Positions 45,185 to 53,708 of a stretch of DNA of 64,000 nucleotides are shown here, one piece after another. How positions within the stretch are numbered: position 1 is the first letter of the stretch; each line of letters starts with the position of its first letter. The notes under the pieces are model-generated. The model saw only the letters and a list, made by a program, of their open reading frames with translations. It made no database searches and was not told where the DNA came from. Origin of the DNA: Streptomyces platensis (GTDB taxonomy: Bacteria > Actinomycetota > Actinomycetes > Streptomycetales > Streptomycetaceae); contig NZ_CP023691.1 of the NCBI RefSeq assembly GCF_008704855.1, positions 3,162,001 through 3,226,000 of the forward strand. Direction: 5' to 3'. A program made the position numbers and the translations under genes.

Positions 45185-45212
45185 TCCGCTTCCGATCGTC
45201 GGCAACTCCCTT

Positions 45213-45251
45213 GTGGCGGGCCGGTTCCCCAGCCGGGGACCGGCCCGCCAC
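45213..45251 (+). terminator. Strong hairpin terminator
   Basis: GTGGCGGGCCGGTTCCCC, loop AGCC, GGGGACCGGCCCGCCAC; 17 pairs with one bulged T. It lies 29 bases past the peptidoglycan-binding protein gene. No T-run follows. Confidence 0.8.
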
Positions 45252-45608
45252 ACGGCTGTGCGCCCACGCCACCCGGCTGTCACCCACGGCACCGGGGCCG
45301 CGTCCATGGCCCGCCCGTCCGGAGCCCCGCCCTGTCCGGACCCCCGTCCCGTCCCTCAACACCCCGCCCCCGCCCCGTACGGAGCGTCCCGCCCTGGCCT
45401 CTGATCGTCCCGCCCCCGTCACAGCCGTCCGCCCCGCGTCACCGCTGTCACCGTTACGCGCGCCTTACGTCACAGCCGTTCAACAGCCCCTCCCCGATGG
45501 TTACTCGGTGTCGTTGTCCAGGCACAGGGTGAGTGATCACCAGGCCGTACCAGCCCCCTGCCGGCTCTCCGGGCCGTCCCTGCGTACGGCACTCAGGAGG
45601 TGGCAGAG
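45252..45608 (+). other. C-rich spacer before the small HTH gene
   Basis: 357 bases rich in CCCC and GTCCCGCCC motifs, with no gene and no coding bias. It should hold the promoter of the HTH gene near its right end, where the composition becomes normal (about 45480-45600). Confidence 0.5.
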
Positions 45609-45803
45609 ATGACCGACCGCAAGCTCTGGTCGTACAAGGAGATCGCCGCGCACATCCAGGTGCAGCCGGACACCGTCCGCTCCTACCGCAAGCACGGGTT
45701 GCTGCCCGAACCGGATCTGGTGGAGGGCGGGAAACCGTACTGGTTCGCCGACACGGTCAGAAGGTGGGTGGCGCAGCGGCCGGGCCAACGCGGCCGGCGC
45801 TGA
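45609..45803 (+). CDS. Small winged-HTH DNA-binding protein (MerR/Xis-like)
   Basis: 64 aa. WSYKEIAAHIQVQPDTVRSYRKHGLLPEPD is a MerR-like helix-turn-helix with the recognition helix ending in the G-L-L-P wing; YWFADTVRRWVAQRP follows. No dimerisation coil or effector domain, so it resembles excisionase/AlpA proteins or Streptomyces small HTH proteins. AGGAGG lies 8 bases before the ATG (45609). It stands alone next to the LacI gene, convergent with it. Confidence 0.75.
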   Translation: MTDRKLWSYKEIAAHIQVQPDTVRSYRKHGLLPEPDLVEGGKPYWFADTVRRWVAQRPGQRGRR

Positions 45804-45890
45804 GCCACCTGACCGGCCCCCGGCTCCGGCGCCCCGGGCGGCACCGGGGCCCGGGCGGCATTGCGGCCGGACGCACCCGGCCGCCGCGGG

Positions 45891-47033
45891 TCAGTCGGGC
45901 GGGGGCGCTGCCGTCGAGCCCCTGATCTCCAGTTCCGGGGCGACGAGTTGCTGGCCGGCCGGGGCATCGGGGCGTTCCATACGGTCCAGCAGGCAGCGTG
46001 CCGCGCGCCTGCCGACCTCGTGGCTGGCGTTGTTCACCGAGTTGAGCCAGAGGTGGCGGATGCGGGCGAGATAGGTGTTGTCGTAGCCGACGAGGGAGAG
46101 GTCGGAGGGTATGCGCAGCCCCAGTTCCTGGGCAGCGGACAGCGCACCGACACCGGAGATGTCGTTGAACGCGAAGACAGCGGTGGGGCGTTGGGTGGCG
46201 CACGGCCGGTCAGCGGGGCGTACGGGGGCGGAGGGTGGGGTGAGGAGCCGGACGGCGGCGCGGTAGCCGCCTTCCTCGGTGCCGTCGCCGCTGGTCACGA
46301 CGGCGCTCCCGGCCAGGCCGTGGGCGCGCATCGCCGTCTCGAAACCGCGCCGTCGCAGCTCGCCGACCAGGCCCTGTCCGGCGATATGGGCGATCCGCCG
46401 GTGGCCGAGGCCGATGAGGTGCTCGGTGGCGAGCCGGGCGCCGCGCTCGTCGTCGTTGGCGACGAGGTCGGCATGCGGCAGCCGGGGTTCGTGGTTGCCC
46501 GCGATGACGGTCGGCAGCCGCGCGGCGACCTCGGCGAGGCCGTCGGTGTCCGGGAGGGTGCCGACGACGACGAGGCCGTCGACCCGCAGTTCCTGAAAGG
46601 TGCGGGCGAAGTCCTGGCCGGCCCGTCGGTCCAGCCGCCCGTCGGCCATCAGCATCCGCAGCCCGTGCGCCTGAAGCAGCGAGTTCAGTCCGTCGAGCAC
46701 CTCGACGAACCAGGGGTTGCGCATATCGTTCAGCAGCACCCCGACGGTGTGCGTACGGCGGGCCACCAGGCTGCGGGCGGCGGCGTTCGGCCGGTAGCCC
46801 AGCTCCTCGATGGCGTCCAGAACGGCCTGCCGCTTGGTGTCGCTTACTCGTGGTGAGCCCTGAAGCACCAGCGAGACCAGCGATTTCGAGACGCCCGCGC
46901 GCTCGGCGACGCCGCGGATCGTGGGCGGCCGGCCCGTGCCACCCGCACCCGTCCGCTCGGCGGCCCGCCCCCCGGCTTGCTCGTCGGCTTGCTCATGGGC
47001 CCGCTCGTCGAGACGCCCGTTGGACCGTTCCAT
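45891..47033 (-). CDS. LacI-family repressor
   Basis: 380 aa. After a low-complexity N-tail (about 35 residues rich in Ala/Gly/Arg/Glu), the LacI HTH begins: TIRGVAERAGVSKSLVSLVLQGSPRVSDTKRQAVLDAIEELGYRPNAAARSL. The ligand domain follows (HTVGVLLNDMRNPWF to LSLVGYDNTYLARI). Divergent from the inositol-type dehydrogenase at 47269; likely regulates both. The first codons overlap one of the two operator-like repeats, since the ATG is at 47033. AAGGA about 9 bases upstream of the ATG. Confidence 0.92.
   Translation of the reverse strand: MERSNGRLDERAHEQADEQAGGRAAERTGAGGTGRPPTIRGVAERAGVSKSLVSLVLQGSPRVSDTKRQAVLDAIEELGYRPNAAARSLVARRTHTVGVLLNDMRNPWFVEVLDGLNSLLQAHGLRMLMADGRLDRRAGQDFARTFQELRVDGLVVVGTLPDTDGLAEVAARLPTVIAGNHEPRLPHADLVANDDERGARLATEHLIGLGHRRIAHIAGQGLVGELRRRGFETAMRAHGLAGSAVVTSGDGTEEGGYRAAVRLLTPPSAPVRPADRPCATQRPTAVFAFNDISGVGALSAAQELGLRIPSDLSLVGYDNTYLARIRHLWLNSVNNASHEVGRRAARCLLDRMERPDAPAGQQLVAPELEIRGSTAAPPPD
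47020..47033. promoter_or_regulatory. LacI-type operator copy 1
   Basis: TTGGACCGTTCCAT, symmetrical around CG, as in LacI-family sites. It overlaps the LacI start codon (bases 1-14 of the gene), so binding would block its own expression. Confidence 0.6.
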
Positions 47034-47144
47034 GGACGAAATCCTTCCATCGGCGCAGGTCGGCGTCAACGCACAACCGTCCCACCCTGCACGGTGGTTG
47101 ACATGCGGACATCAGGACATGCAAGGTGCGGGTATCGCGGCTCA

Positions 47145-47158
47145 TTGGACCGTTCCAA
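47145..47158. promoter_or_regulatory. LacI-type operator copy 2
   Basis: TTGGACCGTTCCAA, the same 13 bases as copy 1 and 112 bases before the iolG-like ATG. The 125-base spacing between copies would permit looping. Confidence 0.6.
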
Positions 47159-47268
47159 ACGCCAACACCCCCGCCCCACCAGGCCGGTCCGCCGCCCGTC
47201 ACCACTCCGCCCCATCCCTCCCCGTAGGCGGCCCCCTCCCTCTCCCCTCCCCGGAAAGGACCCGAGGC

Positions 47269-48294
47269 ATGAAGATCGGTCTGATCGGCACCGGGCGCAT
47301 CGGCGCGTTCCACGCCACCACCCTCCGGAGCGTCCCGGGCGTCACCGACGTCGTCGTCGCGGACCTGGACGCCGCACGCGCCGCCGCGTTGGCGGACACC
47401 CTTGGCGTGCGCGCCGCCGCGGGCATCGAGGAGATGTACGCGGACGGCCTGGACGGTGTGGTGATCACCGCCGCGACCAGCGCGCACGCCCCGCTGATCC
47501 ATCAGGCCCTGGACGCGGGGGTGCCGGTGTTCTGCGAGAAGCCGGTCGCCCTGGACGTTCCCGGCACGGTCGGGGTGGTGGAGCGGGCGCAGGCCGGCAC
47601 CGTGCCCGTGCAGATCGGTTTCCAGCGGCGCTTCGACGCGGGCTATCGCGCCGCCCGCGAGGCGCTGCGCTCCGGCGAGCTGGGCTGGCTGCACACCCTG
47701 CGCGCCTGCACCAGCGACCGGACGCCGCCGCCCGCCGGCTACATCCCCACCTCCGGCGGGCTGTTCCGGGATTGCAGCATCCATGACTTCGACATCCTGC
47801 GCTGGCTCACCGGCCGCGAGGTGGTCTCGGTCTACGCACAGGGCGCCAACCGCGGGGCGTCCTTCTTCGCGGACGGCGACGATGTCGACACCTGTGCGGC
47901 GCTGTTGCGCTTCGACGACGACACTCTGGCCACCGTGACGGCGACCCGCTACAACGGCGCGGGCCATGACGTCCGGCTGGAGGTCTGCGGCTCGGAGGGG
48001 GCCCGCTTCGTCGGGCTCGACGACCGGGCGCCGCTGCCGTCCGCCGAGGCGAAGCTGTCCTGGCGGCGGGCGGCCGATCCGTACGCCACGTTCATGGAGC
48101 GCTTCCACGACGCCTACGTCACCGAGCTGGGCGTCTTCGCCGGGGTCGCGGCGGGCCGGACGCCGAGCCCGTGTGCGCCGGCGGAGGCGCTGGAGGCGCT
48201 CTATGTCGCCGAGGCGTGCGAGCGCTCGCGGCGCACCGGCCAGCCGGTGGCCGTGGCGGACGTCCGGGCCCCGGCGGTCGCCCCGGGGGCGTGA
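47269..48294 (+). CDS. Second inositol/polyol 2-dehydrogenase-type oxidoreductase (Gfo/Idh/MocA)
   Basis: 341 aa. GLIGTGRIGAFHA Rossmann motif, then FCEKPVALDVPG with catalytic Lys, FRDCSIHDFDILRWL with Asp-His, and HDVRLEVCGSEGARF. Resembles inositol 2-dehydrogenase more than glucose-fructose oxidoreductase (no signal peptide). GGAAAGGA precedes the ATG. It is separated from the main iol units by the transporter and other genes and has its own LacI, so it may act on another inositol isomer such as scyllo- or chiro-inositol. Substrate is inference. Confidence 0.88.
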   Translation: MKIGLIGTGRIGAFHATTLRSVPGVTDVVVADLDAARAAALADTLGVRAAAGIEEMYADGLDGVVITAATSAHAPLIHQALDAGVPVFCEKPVALDVPGTVGVVERAQAGTVPVQIGFQRRFDAGYRAAREALRSGELGWLHTLRACTSDRTPPPAGYIPTSGGLFRDCSIHDFDILRWLTGREVVSVYAQGANRGASFFADGDDVDTCAALLRFDDDTLATVTATRYNGAGHDVRLEVCGSEGARFVGLDDRAPLPSAEAKLSWRRAADPYATFMERFHDAYVTELGVFAGVAAGRTPSPCAPAEALEALYVAEACERSRRTGQPVAVADVRAPAVAPGA

Positions 48295-48343
48295 AGGCGC
48301 ACAAGGCCACCGCGACCCCGCCCGCCCGGCGCCCGTCACCCCG

Positions 48344-48994
48344 TCATGTCGCCGCCACCGAGGACGCCCGTCCGCCGGGATCCTCGCCGTCTCCGTTGCG
48401 GGGGCCGCCGCCCTCGCCTTCACCGCCGCCCTCCGAGGGCTCGCGCAGGGCGCGGCGGCGGGCGGCCCATTGGATGGCGGCGCCGACCGCGGCGACCGCG
48501 CAGGAGACGCCGAAGCCGATGGCGGCGGCGTACAGCGGGCGGCCGGTGGTGGCGGTGCCGAGGTAGCCGAGGCCGACGGAGTAGGTGGCCCAGGTGGCTT
48601 CGGCGATGCCGGCACCGAGGACGTACTTGCGGAGCGGGTAGCGCAGCACGCCGGAGGCCAGCGCGCCGGCGATCCGCCCGCTGGGCAGGAACCGTACGGC
48701 GATCACGAACGGCAGGCCGTAGTGCTCGATCCGGCCGGAGGTCCAGTCCAGTAGTGCCCGGCGGCGGGGTTTGCGCCGCATCCAGTTGCGTACGGGTCCG
48801 CCGAACCGCCGCGCGGCCAGGTACATCAGCAGGTCTCCGAGCAGGGCGCTGCCGGCGACGATCAGCAGGATCAGCGGGAGGAACAGTTCGCCGCGGGAGG
48901 CGAGGACGCCGACGGAGACCAGCAGGGCGGAGTTGGGGACCAGCGGCGGCAGTGTGGTGAGCACGAGCAGGCCGTAGAGGGCGAGTACGTCCAT
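48344..48994 (-). CDS. DedA-family membrane protein
   Basis: 216 aa. Helices with the DedA/SNARE-associated core: VAGSALLGDLLMYLAARRFG, then FVIAVRFLPSGRIAGALASGVLRYPLRKY (the conserved F/Y-x-R-F-x-P-x-x-R motif). Implicated in membrane lipid translocation and drug tolerance. C-terminal 40 residues are Gly/Glu-rich and polar. GAGGAGG lies 7 bases before the ATG (48994). Convergent with the dehydrogenase on its left. Confidence 0.88.
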   Translation of the reverse strand: MDVLALYGLLVLTTLPPLVPNSALLVSVGVLASRGELFLPLILLIVAGSALLGDLLMYLAARRFGGPVRNWMRRKPRRRALLDWTSGRIEHYGLPFVIAVRFLPSGRIAGALASGVLRYPLRKYVLGAGIAEATWATYSVGLGYLGTATTGRPLYAAAIGFGVSCAVAAVGAAIQWAARRRALREPSEGGGEGEGGGPRNGDGEDPGGRASSVAAT

Positions 48995-49115
48995 CCGGCC
49001 GCCTCCTCGGATCCGCCCCGAGCCCGTATCCCAAGGCTGACGCGTGGTGGAGCGCACGGCAACGCGGATGGGGGTCCCCCCCCGCGCCGTTCAGGCGTGG
49101 GGGAGCACCGACGGC

Positions 49116-49143
49116 TTGGATTGATACCCCCTAGGGGTATAAG
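49116..49143 (+). promoter_or_regulatory. copZA promoter with CsoR operator
   Basis: TTGGAT at 49116-49121, 16-base spacer, TATAAG at 49138-49143. Inside lies ATACCCC-CTA-GGGGTAT (49124-49140), a perfect inverted repeat and the classic CsoR site. Cu(I) would release CsoR. The csoR gene is not in this window. Confidence 0.85.
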
Positions 49144-49251
49144 CTCCTTAAGGTCGGGGGCAATGGCAGTTGCCGGGGCCTCGCATGGCACGCTTCGGCA
49201 CTCCGACACTTGCACCACACGGAACGCATCAGCACCACAAGGAGAGTCCCC

Positions 49252-49539
49252 ATGGCTGAGAACAGCTCCTGCTGCACCCCGGAAGGCTCCTGCCAATCCG
49301 GCGGCACCGATGTCGAGGTCGGGGCGGTGACCACGACCTACCGCGTCACCGGCATGACCTGCGGCCACTGCGAGGGTGCGGTGTCGGCCGAGATCGGCGA
49401 GATCGCCGGGGTCAGCTCGGTGCAGGCGGTCGCGGCCACCGGCCTGGTGACCGTCACATCGAAGGCCCCGCTGGACGAGGAAGCCGTCCGCGCGGCCGTC
49501 GACGAGGCCGGCTACGAGCTCGTGGGGCAGGCGGCCTGA
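49252..49539 (+). CDS. copZ: Copper chaperone CopZ
   Basis: 95 aa. Heavy-metal-associated domain with [15 protein letters not shown] (Cys-x-x-Cys binds Cu(I)), preceded by a 30-residue Cys-rich tail ([10 protein letters not shown]). Delivers Cu(I) to CopA. AAGGAG about 9 bases before the ATG; the copA start follows 4 bases after the stop, so they form one operon behind the CsoR-type promoter. Confidence 0.93.
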   Translation: MAENSSCCTPEGSCQSGGTDVEVGAVTTTYRVTGMTCGHCEGAVSAEIGEIAGVSSVQAVAATGLVTVTSKAPLDEEAVRAAVDEAGYELVGQAA

Positions 49540-49543
49540 CCCC

Positions 49544-51817
49544 ATGTCCGGTTCCACCGCACAGGCGCGGGTCGAGCTCGCCATCGGCGGGATGACCTGC
49601 GCCTCGTGCGCCGCGCGCGTCGAGAAGAAGCTCAACCGCATGGACGGCGTGCTGGCCACGGTCAACTACGCGACGGAGAAGGCGCAGGTCTCGTACGAGG
49701 GCGGGGTCTCGGTCGGGGATCTGATCGCCACCGTCGAGCGGACCGGCTACACGGCACGACCCCCGGCGCCACCGCCGGAGCCCGCCGGGGCGGCCGATGC
49801 GGCCGGTGCGGCGCAGGGCGACGGCGCGGACCTCTCCACGGATCCGCAGGCGGATCTGCGCCCCCTGCGGCAGCGGCTGACGGTCTCGGCCGTACTGGCC
49901 GTCCCCGTGATCGTGCTGTCCATGGTGCCCGCGCTCCAGTTCCTCTCCTGGCAGTGGCTTTCGCTGGCCCTCGCCGCGCCGGTGGTCGTCTGGGGCGGCC
50001 TGCCGTTCCACCGGGCCGCCTGGACGAATCTGCGGCACGGCGCCGCCACCATGGACACCCTGGTCTCCCTCGGCACACTGGCCGCCTTCGGCTGGTCGGT
50101 GTGGGCGCTGTTCCTCGGCGACGCGGGCATGCCGGGTATGCGGCACGGCTTCGATCTCACCGTGTCCCGTGCGGACGCCGGCACCCAGATCTATCTGGAG
50201 GCGGCGGCCGGTGTGACCGCGTTCCTGCTGCTCGGCCGGTATCTGGAGGCCCGCTCGAAGCGGCGGGCGGGCGCGGCGCTGCGGGCGCTGCTGGAGCTGG
50301 GCGCCAAGGATGTGGCCGTCCTCCGGGACGGGCGTGAGGTGCGGATTCCGGTGGCGGAGCTGGCGGTCGGCGACCGTTTCGTGGTCCGGCCCGGCGAGAA
50401 GATCGCCACGGACGGGCGGGTGGCGGCGGGCGCGTCCGCCGTGGATACGTCGATGCTGACCGGGGAGTCCGTCCCGGTGGAGGTCGCACCCGGGGACGGG
50501 GTCACGGGCGGGACGGTGAACGCGTCGGGGCGGCTGGAGATCGAGGCCACCGTGGTCGGCGCGGACACCCGGCTCGCCCGTATGGCGCGGCTGGTGGAGG
50601 ACGCCCAGAACGGGAAGGCCGCGGTGCAGCGGCTGGCCGACCGGGTCTCCGCGGTCTTCGTTCCGGTGGTGCTGCTGATCGCGGCCGGCACCCTGGCCGG
50701 CTGGCTGCTGGCGACCGGGGAGGCGACCGCGTCGTTCACCGCCGCGGTGGCGGTCTTGATCATCGCCTGCCCGTGCGCGCTGGGGCTGGCCACGCCGACC
50801 GCGCTGATGGTCGGCACCGGGCGCGGCGCCCAGCTCGGCATCCTGATCAAGGGCCCGGAGGTGTTGGAGTCGACCCGCCGGGTGGACACCGTGCTGCTGG
50901 ACAAGACCGGCACGGTCACCAGCGGCCGGATGCGGCTCCAGGAGGTCGTGCCCGCCCCGGGTGTCGCGGAGGACGAGCTGCTGCGGCTGGCAGGGGCGCT
51001 GGAGCACGCCTCGGAGCATCCGGTGGCCCGTGCCCTGGCCGAGGGTGCGGCCCGCCGGGTGGGGGCGCTGCCGGCCGTGGCGGACTTCGCGAACGTGCCG
51101 GGGCTGGGGGTGCGCGGGACGGTCGGTGGCCACCGGGTGCTGGCGGGGCGGGCGCGGCTGGCCGAGGAGGCCGGGGTCGTGCTGCCGGCAGAGCTTCGGG
51201 AGGCGCTGGCCGCCGCCGCGGCCGCGGGCCGTACGGCCGTGGTGGTGGCCTGGGACGGCCGGGCGCGCGGGGTGCTGGCGGTCGCCGATGCGGTGAAGCC
51301 GGGCAGCGCGGCGGCCGTGCGGGAGCTGCGCCGGATGGGGCTGGCCCCGGTGCTGCTGACCGGTGACCACGAGGCCGTCGCGAAGGCGGTGGCCGCCGAG
51401 GTCGGGATCGACGAGGTGATCGCCGAGGTGCTGCCCGAGGACAAGGTCGCGGTGGTGGAGCGGCTGCGGGCCCGGGGCCGTACGGTCGCGATGGTCGGCG
51501 ACGGGGTCAATGACGCGGCGGCGCTGGCCACCGCGGATCTGGGGCTGGCGATGGGCACCGGCACGGACGCCGCGATCGAGGCCGGTGACCTCACGCTCGT
51601 ACGGGGCGATCTGCGGGTGGCGGCGGACGCCATCCGGCTGGCGCGGGCCACACTCGGCACGATCAAGGGGAATCTGTTCTGGGCGTTCGGCTACAACGTC
51701 GCGGCGCTGCCGCTGGCCGCGGCCGGACTGCTCAACCCGATGATCGCGGGGGCGGCGATGGCCTTCTCGTCGGTCTTCGTGGTCGCGAACAGCCTGCGGC
51801 TACGAAATTTCACATAG
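49544..51817 (+). CDS. copA: Cu(I)-exporting P1B-type ATPase CopA
   Basis: 757 aa. N-terminal HMA domain with GMTCASC (16-22), a flexible linker, the membrane segments, TGES in the actuator domain, the CPC copper site at 409-411, phosphorylation Asp453 (DKTGT), the HP motif (SEHPVARAL), [10 protein letters not shown], and the C-terminal YN and M-x-x-S-S motifs. All residues expected in Cu(I)-ATPase are present. Exports copper from the cytoplasm with ATP. Preceded by copZ. Confidence 0.97.
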   Translation: MSGSTAQARVELAIGGMTCASCAARVEKKLNRMDGVLATVNYATEKAQVSYEGGVSVGDLIATVERTGYTARPPAPPPEPAGAADAAGAAQGDGADLSTDPQADLRPLRQRLTVSAVLAVPVIVLSMVPALQFLSWQWLSLALAAPVVVWGGLPFHRAAWTNLRHGAATMDTLVSLGTLAAFGWSVWALFLGDAGMPGMRHGFDLTVSRADAGTQIYLEAAAGVTAFLLLGRYLEARSKRRAGAALRALLELGAKDVAVLRDGREVRIPVAELAVGDRFVVRPGEKIATDGRVAAGASAVDTSMLTGESVPVEVAPGDGVTGGTVNASGRLEIEATVVGADTRLARMARLVEDAQNGKAAVQRLADRVSAVFVPVVLLIAAGTLAGWLLATGEATASFTAAVAVLIIACPCALGLATPTALMVGTGRGAQLGILIKGPEVLESTRRVDTVLLDKTGTVTSGRMRLQEVVPAPGVAEDELLRLAGALEHASEHPVARALAEGAARRVGALPAVADFANVPGLGVRGTVGGHRVLAGRARLAEEAGVVLPAELREALAAAAAAGRTAVVVAWDGRARGVLAVADAVKPGSAAAVRELRRMGLAPVLLTGDHEAVAKAVAAEVGIDEVIAEVLPEDKVAVVERLRARGRTVAMVGDGVNDAAALATADLGLAMGTGTDAAIEAGDLTLVRGDLRVAADAIRLARATLGTIKGNLFWAFGYNVAALPLAAAGLLNPMIAGAAMAFSSVFVVANSLRLRNFT

Positions 51818-51944
51818 CCCTTACAACTGACACAACACCCATACCGCAGGGCCTCGATCTTCAGATAGGAGCCCTTGACCGCATTCGCCCCCATATGGCA
51901 AGAGACCCAGATCACACTCATCGGAACGTAACCATTGAGGGGGG

Positions 51945-52212
51945 TCGTGAGTCTAACCGGGCAGTGCAGGCACCCCGGCGGGGCTTGCACAGCAACAGCC
52001 GTGCTGATCTTGGGGGATCGTGCCCGGCTACGCGTGGCCGGGGCGACGTGCCCGGGGAGCTTTGAGCGGCCCTCCCGAACGTGCGCGTCCCGGCAGATCG
52101 CGGTGCAACCCGGAACGCCCGGACGGATCCCGTGGGGGGAATCCAACCGGGACACGGGAAGCGCCCCGCACTCTGGACCCGTGGGGGGATCCGGAGGCGG
52201 GGCGCTTCTTTT
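51945..52212 (+). ncRNA. Structured non-coding RNA candidate between copA and citrate synthase
   Basis: The intergenic region 51818-52242 (425 bases) has no gene but strong structure. Hairpins: GTGCAGGC...GCTTGCAC (about 51971-51994), CGTGCCCGGC...GCCGGGGC (about 52019-52047), and finally a perfect 12-base terminator with a T-run. CCCGTGGGGGGA occurs twice (52129-52140 and 52178-52189), each in a small stem; on the minus strand this puts a C6 run in two loops, like the 6C RNA family. TTGACC at 51876 with TATGGC about 15 bases later might be a promoter, weakly. Strand is set by the T-run but a minus-strand RNA cannot be excluded. Confidence 0.4.
52158..52212 (+). terminator. Rho-independent terminator
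   Basis: Perfect 12-base inverted repeat GAAGCGCCCCGC and GCGGGGCGCTTC, followed by TTTT at 52209-52212. It ends plus-strand transcription (copA or the RNA candidate). The long 27-base loop contains one CCCGTGGGGGGA copy. Confidence 0.8.
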
Positions 52213-52242
52213 ATGCCTGCGGGCTGCCTCGAAGGGCGGCCG

Positions 52243-53532
52243 TCAGCGCTCCTCGACCGGCACGAAGTCGCGCTCGACGACACCGGTGTAGATCTGCCGC
52301 GGACGGCCGATACGGGAGCCGGGCTCCTTGATCATCTCGTGCCACTGGGCGATCCAGCCGGGCAGCCGGCCGAGCGCGAAGAGCACGGTGAACATCTCGG
52401 TCGGGAAGCCCATGGCCCGGTAGATCAGGCCGGTGTAGAAGTCGACGTTCGGGTAGAGCTTGCGCTCGACGAAGTAGTCGTCGGAGAGCGCGTGCTCCTC
52501 CAGCTTCAGGGCGATGTCCAGCAGCTCGTCGGACTTGCCGAGCGCGGAGAGGACATCGTGCGCCGCCGCCTTGATGATCTTCGCCCGGGGGTCGAAGTTC
52601 TTGTAGACGCGGTGCCCGAAGCCCATGAGCTTCACGCCGTCTTCCTTGTTCTTCACCTTGCGGATGAAGGAGTCGACGTCGCCGCCGTCGCGCTGGATGC
52701 CTTCCAGCATCTCCAGCACGGACTGGTTGGCGCCACCGTGCAGGGGGCCCCACAGGGCGTTGATACCGGCCGAGATCGAGGCGAAGAGGTTCGCCTGCGA
52801 GGAACCCACCAGGCGGACCGTGGAGGTGGAGCAGTTCTGCTCGTGGTCCGCGTGCAGGATCAGCAGCTTGTCGAGGGCGCTGACCACGACCGGGTCGAGG
52901 TCGTAGTCCGCGGCCGGCACCGAGAAGGTCATGCGCAGGAAGTTCTCGACGTACCCGAGGTCGTTGCTCGGGTAGACGACCGGGTGGCCGACCGACTTCT
53001 TGAACGCGTAGGCCGCGATCGTCGGGAGCTTGGCCAGCAGCCGGATCGTGGAGATGTGGCGCTGCTGCTCGTCGAACGGGTTGTGGCTGTCCTGGTAGAA
53101 GGTCGACAGCGCGCTGACGACCGACGACAGCATCGCCATCGGGTGGGCGTCCCGGGGGAAGCCGTCGTAGAAGCGCTTGACATCCTCGTGCAGCAGGGTG
53201 TGGTAGGTGATGTCCTGCTTGAAGTTCGCCAGCTCATCGACGGTGGGCAGCTCGCCGTTGATGAGGAGGTACGCGGTCTCGACGAACGTGCTGCGCTCTG
53301 CAAGCTGCTCGATCGGGTACCCGCGGTAACGAAGAATGCCGTTCTCACCGTCGAGATAGGTGATCGCGGATTTATACGCCGCGGTGTTGCCGTAACCGGA
53401 ATCCAGGGTCACCAGACCGGTCTGGGCGCGCAGCTTCGAGATATCGAAGCCCTTGTCGCCAACAGTGCTGTCGACGACCGGGTAGCTGTATTCGCCGTCC
53501 CCGTAACGCAGTACTACAGAGTTGTCGCTCAC
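52243..53532 (-). CDS. gltA: Citrate synthase (type II)
   Basis: 429 aa. The catalytic histidines are in GPLHGGANQ and in MGFGHRVYKNFDPRA, which also carries the substrate Asp region. The N-terminal domain YPVVDSTVGDKGFDISKL and the long form are typical of the hexameric actinobacterial citrate synthase. Condenses acetyl-CoA and oxaloacetate. The GTG at 53532 is chosen (GAGGGATGAC upstream, protein starts SDNSVVLRYGDG as in the family); an in-frame GTG at 53544 lacks a ribosome site. Single-gene unit. Confidence 0.97.
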   Translation of the reverse strand: MSDNSVVLRYGDGEYSYPVVDSTVGDKGFDISKLRAQTGLVTLDSGYGNTAAYKSAITYLDGENGILRYRGYPIEQLAERSTFVETAYLLINGELPTVDELANFKQDITYHTLLHEDVKRFYDGFPRDAHPMAMLSSVVSALSTFYQDSHNPFDEQQRHISTIRLLAKLPTIAAYAFKKSVGHPVVYPSNDLGYVENFLRMTFSVPAADYDLDPVVVSALDKLLILHADHEQNCSTSTVRLVGSSQANLFASISAGINALWGPLHGGANQSVLEMLEGIQRDGGDVDSFIRKVKNKEDGVKLMGFGHRVYKNFDPRAKIIKAAAHDVLSALGKSDELLDIALKLEEHALSDDYFVERKLYPNVDFYTGLIYRAMGFPTEMFTVLFALGRLPGWIAQWHEMIKEPGSRIGRPRQIYTGVVERDFVPVEER

Positions 53533-53673
53533 GTCATCCCTCACCGACGTTGTGCCTCTTCTTCGAGGTGCCCTGACTGCCTATACCTTCCCCCATTTGG
53601 GCCTTGGATGTGCACTCGGGGTCGGCCATAGGGCCTGTCTGCGGCACTGAGTGCCGCGTGAGCGCCCATCCTG

Positions 53674-53703
53674 CCCCTCTTCGCCCCGAATGGGAAAGAG
53701 GGG
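53674..53703 (-). terminator. Hairpin past recD2
   Basis: CCCCTCTT (53674-53681) and AAGAGGGG (53696-53703), an 8-base stem, begin 5 bases after the recD2 stop codon. A second hairpin, GCGGCAC-TGA-GTGCCGC at 53641-53657, follows. Both are likely termination structures. Confidence 0.6.
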
Positions 53704-53708
53704 TGACA

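Noticed and set aside
52019..52047. Known riboswitch (c-di-AMP, cobalamin or SAM) in the copA/citrate synthase gap
   Set aside because: The hairpins here do not match the conserved core sequences I know for these classes, and no ribosome site or gene start lies downstream in the right orientation.
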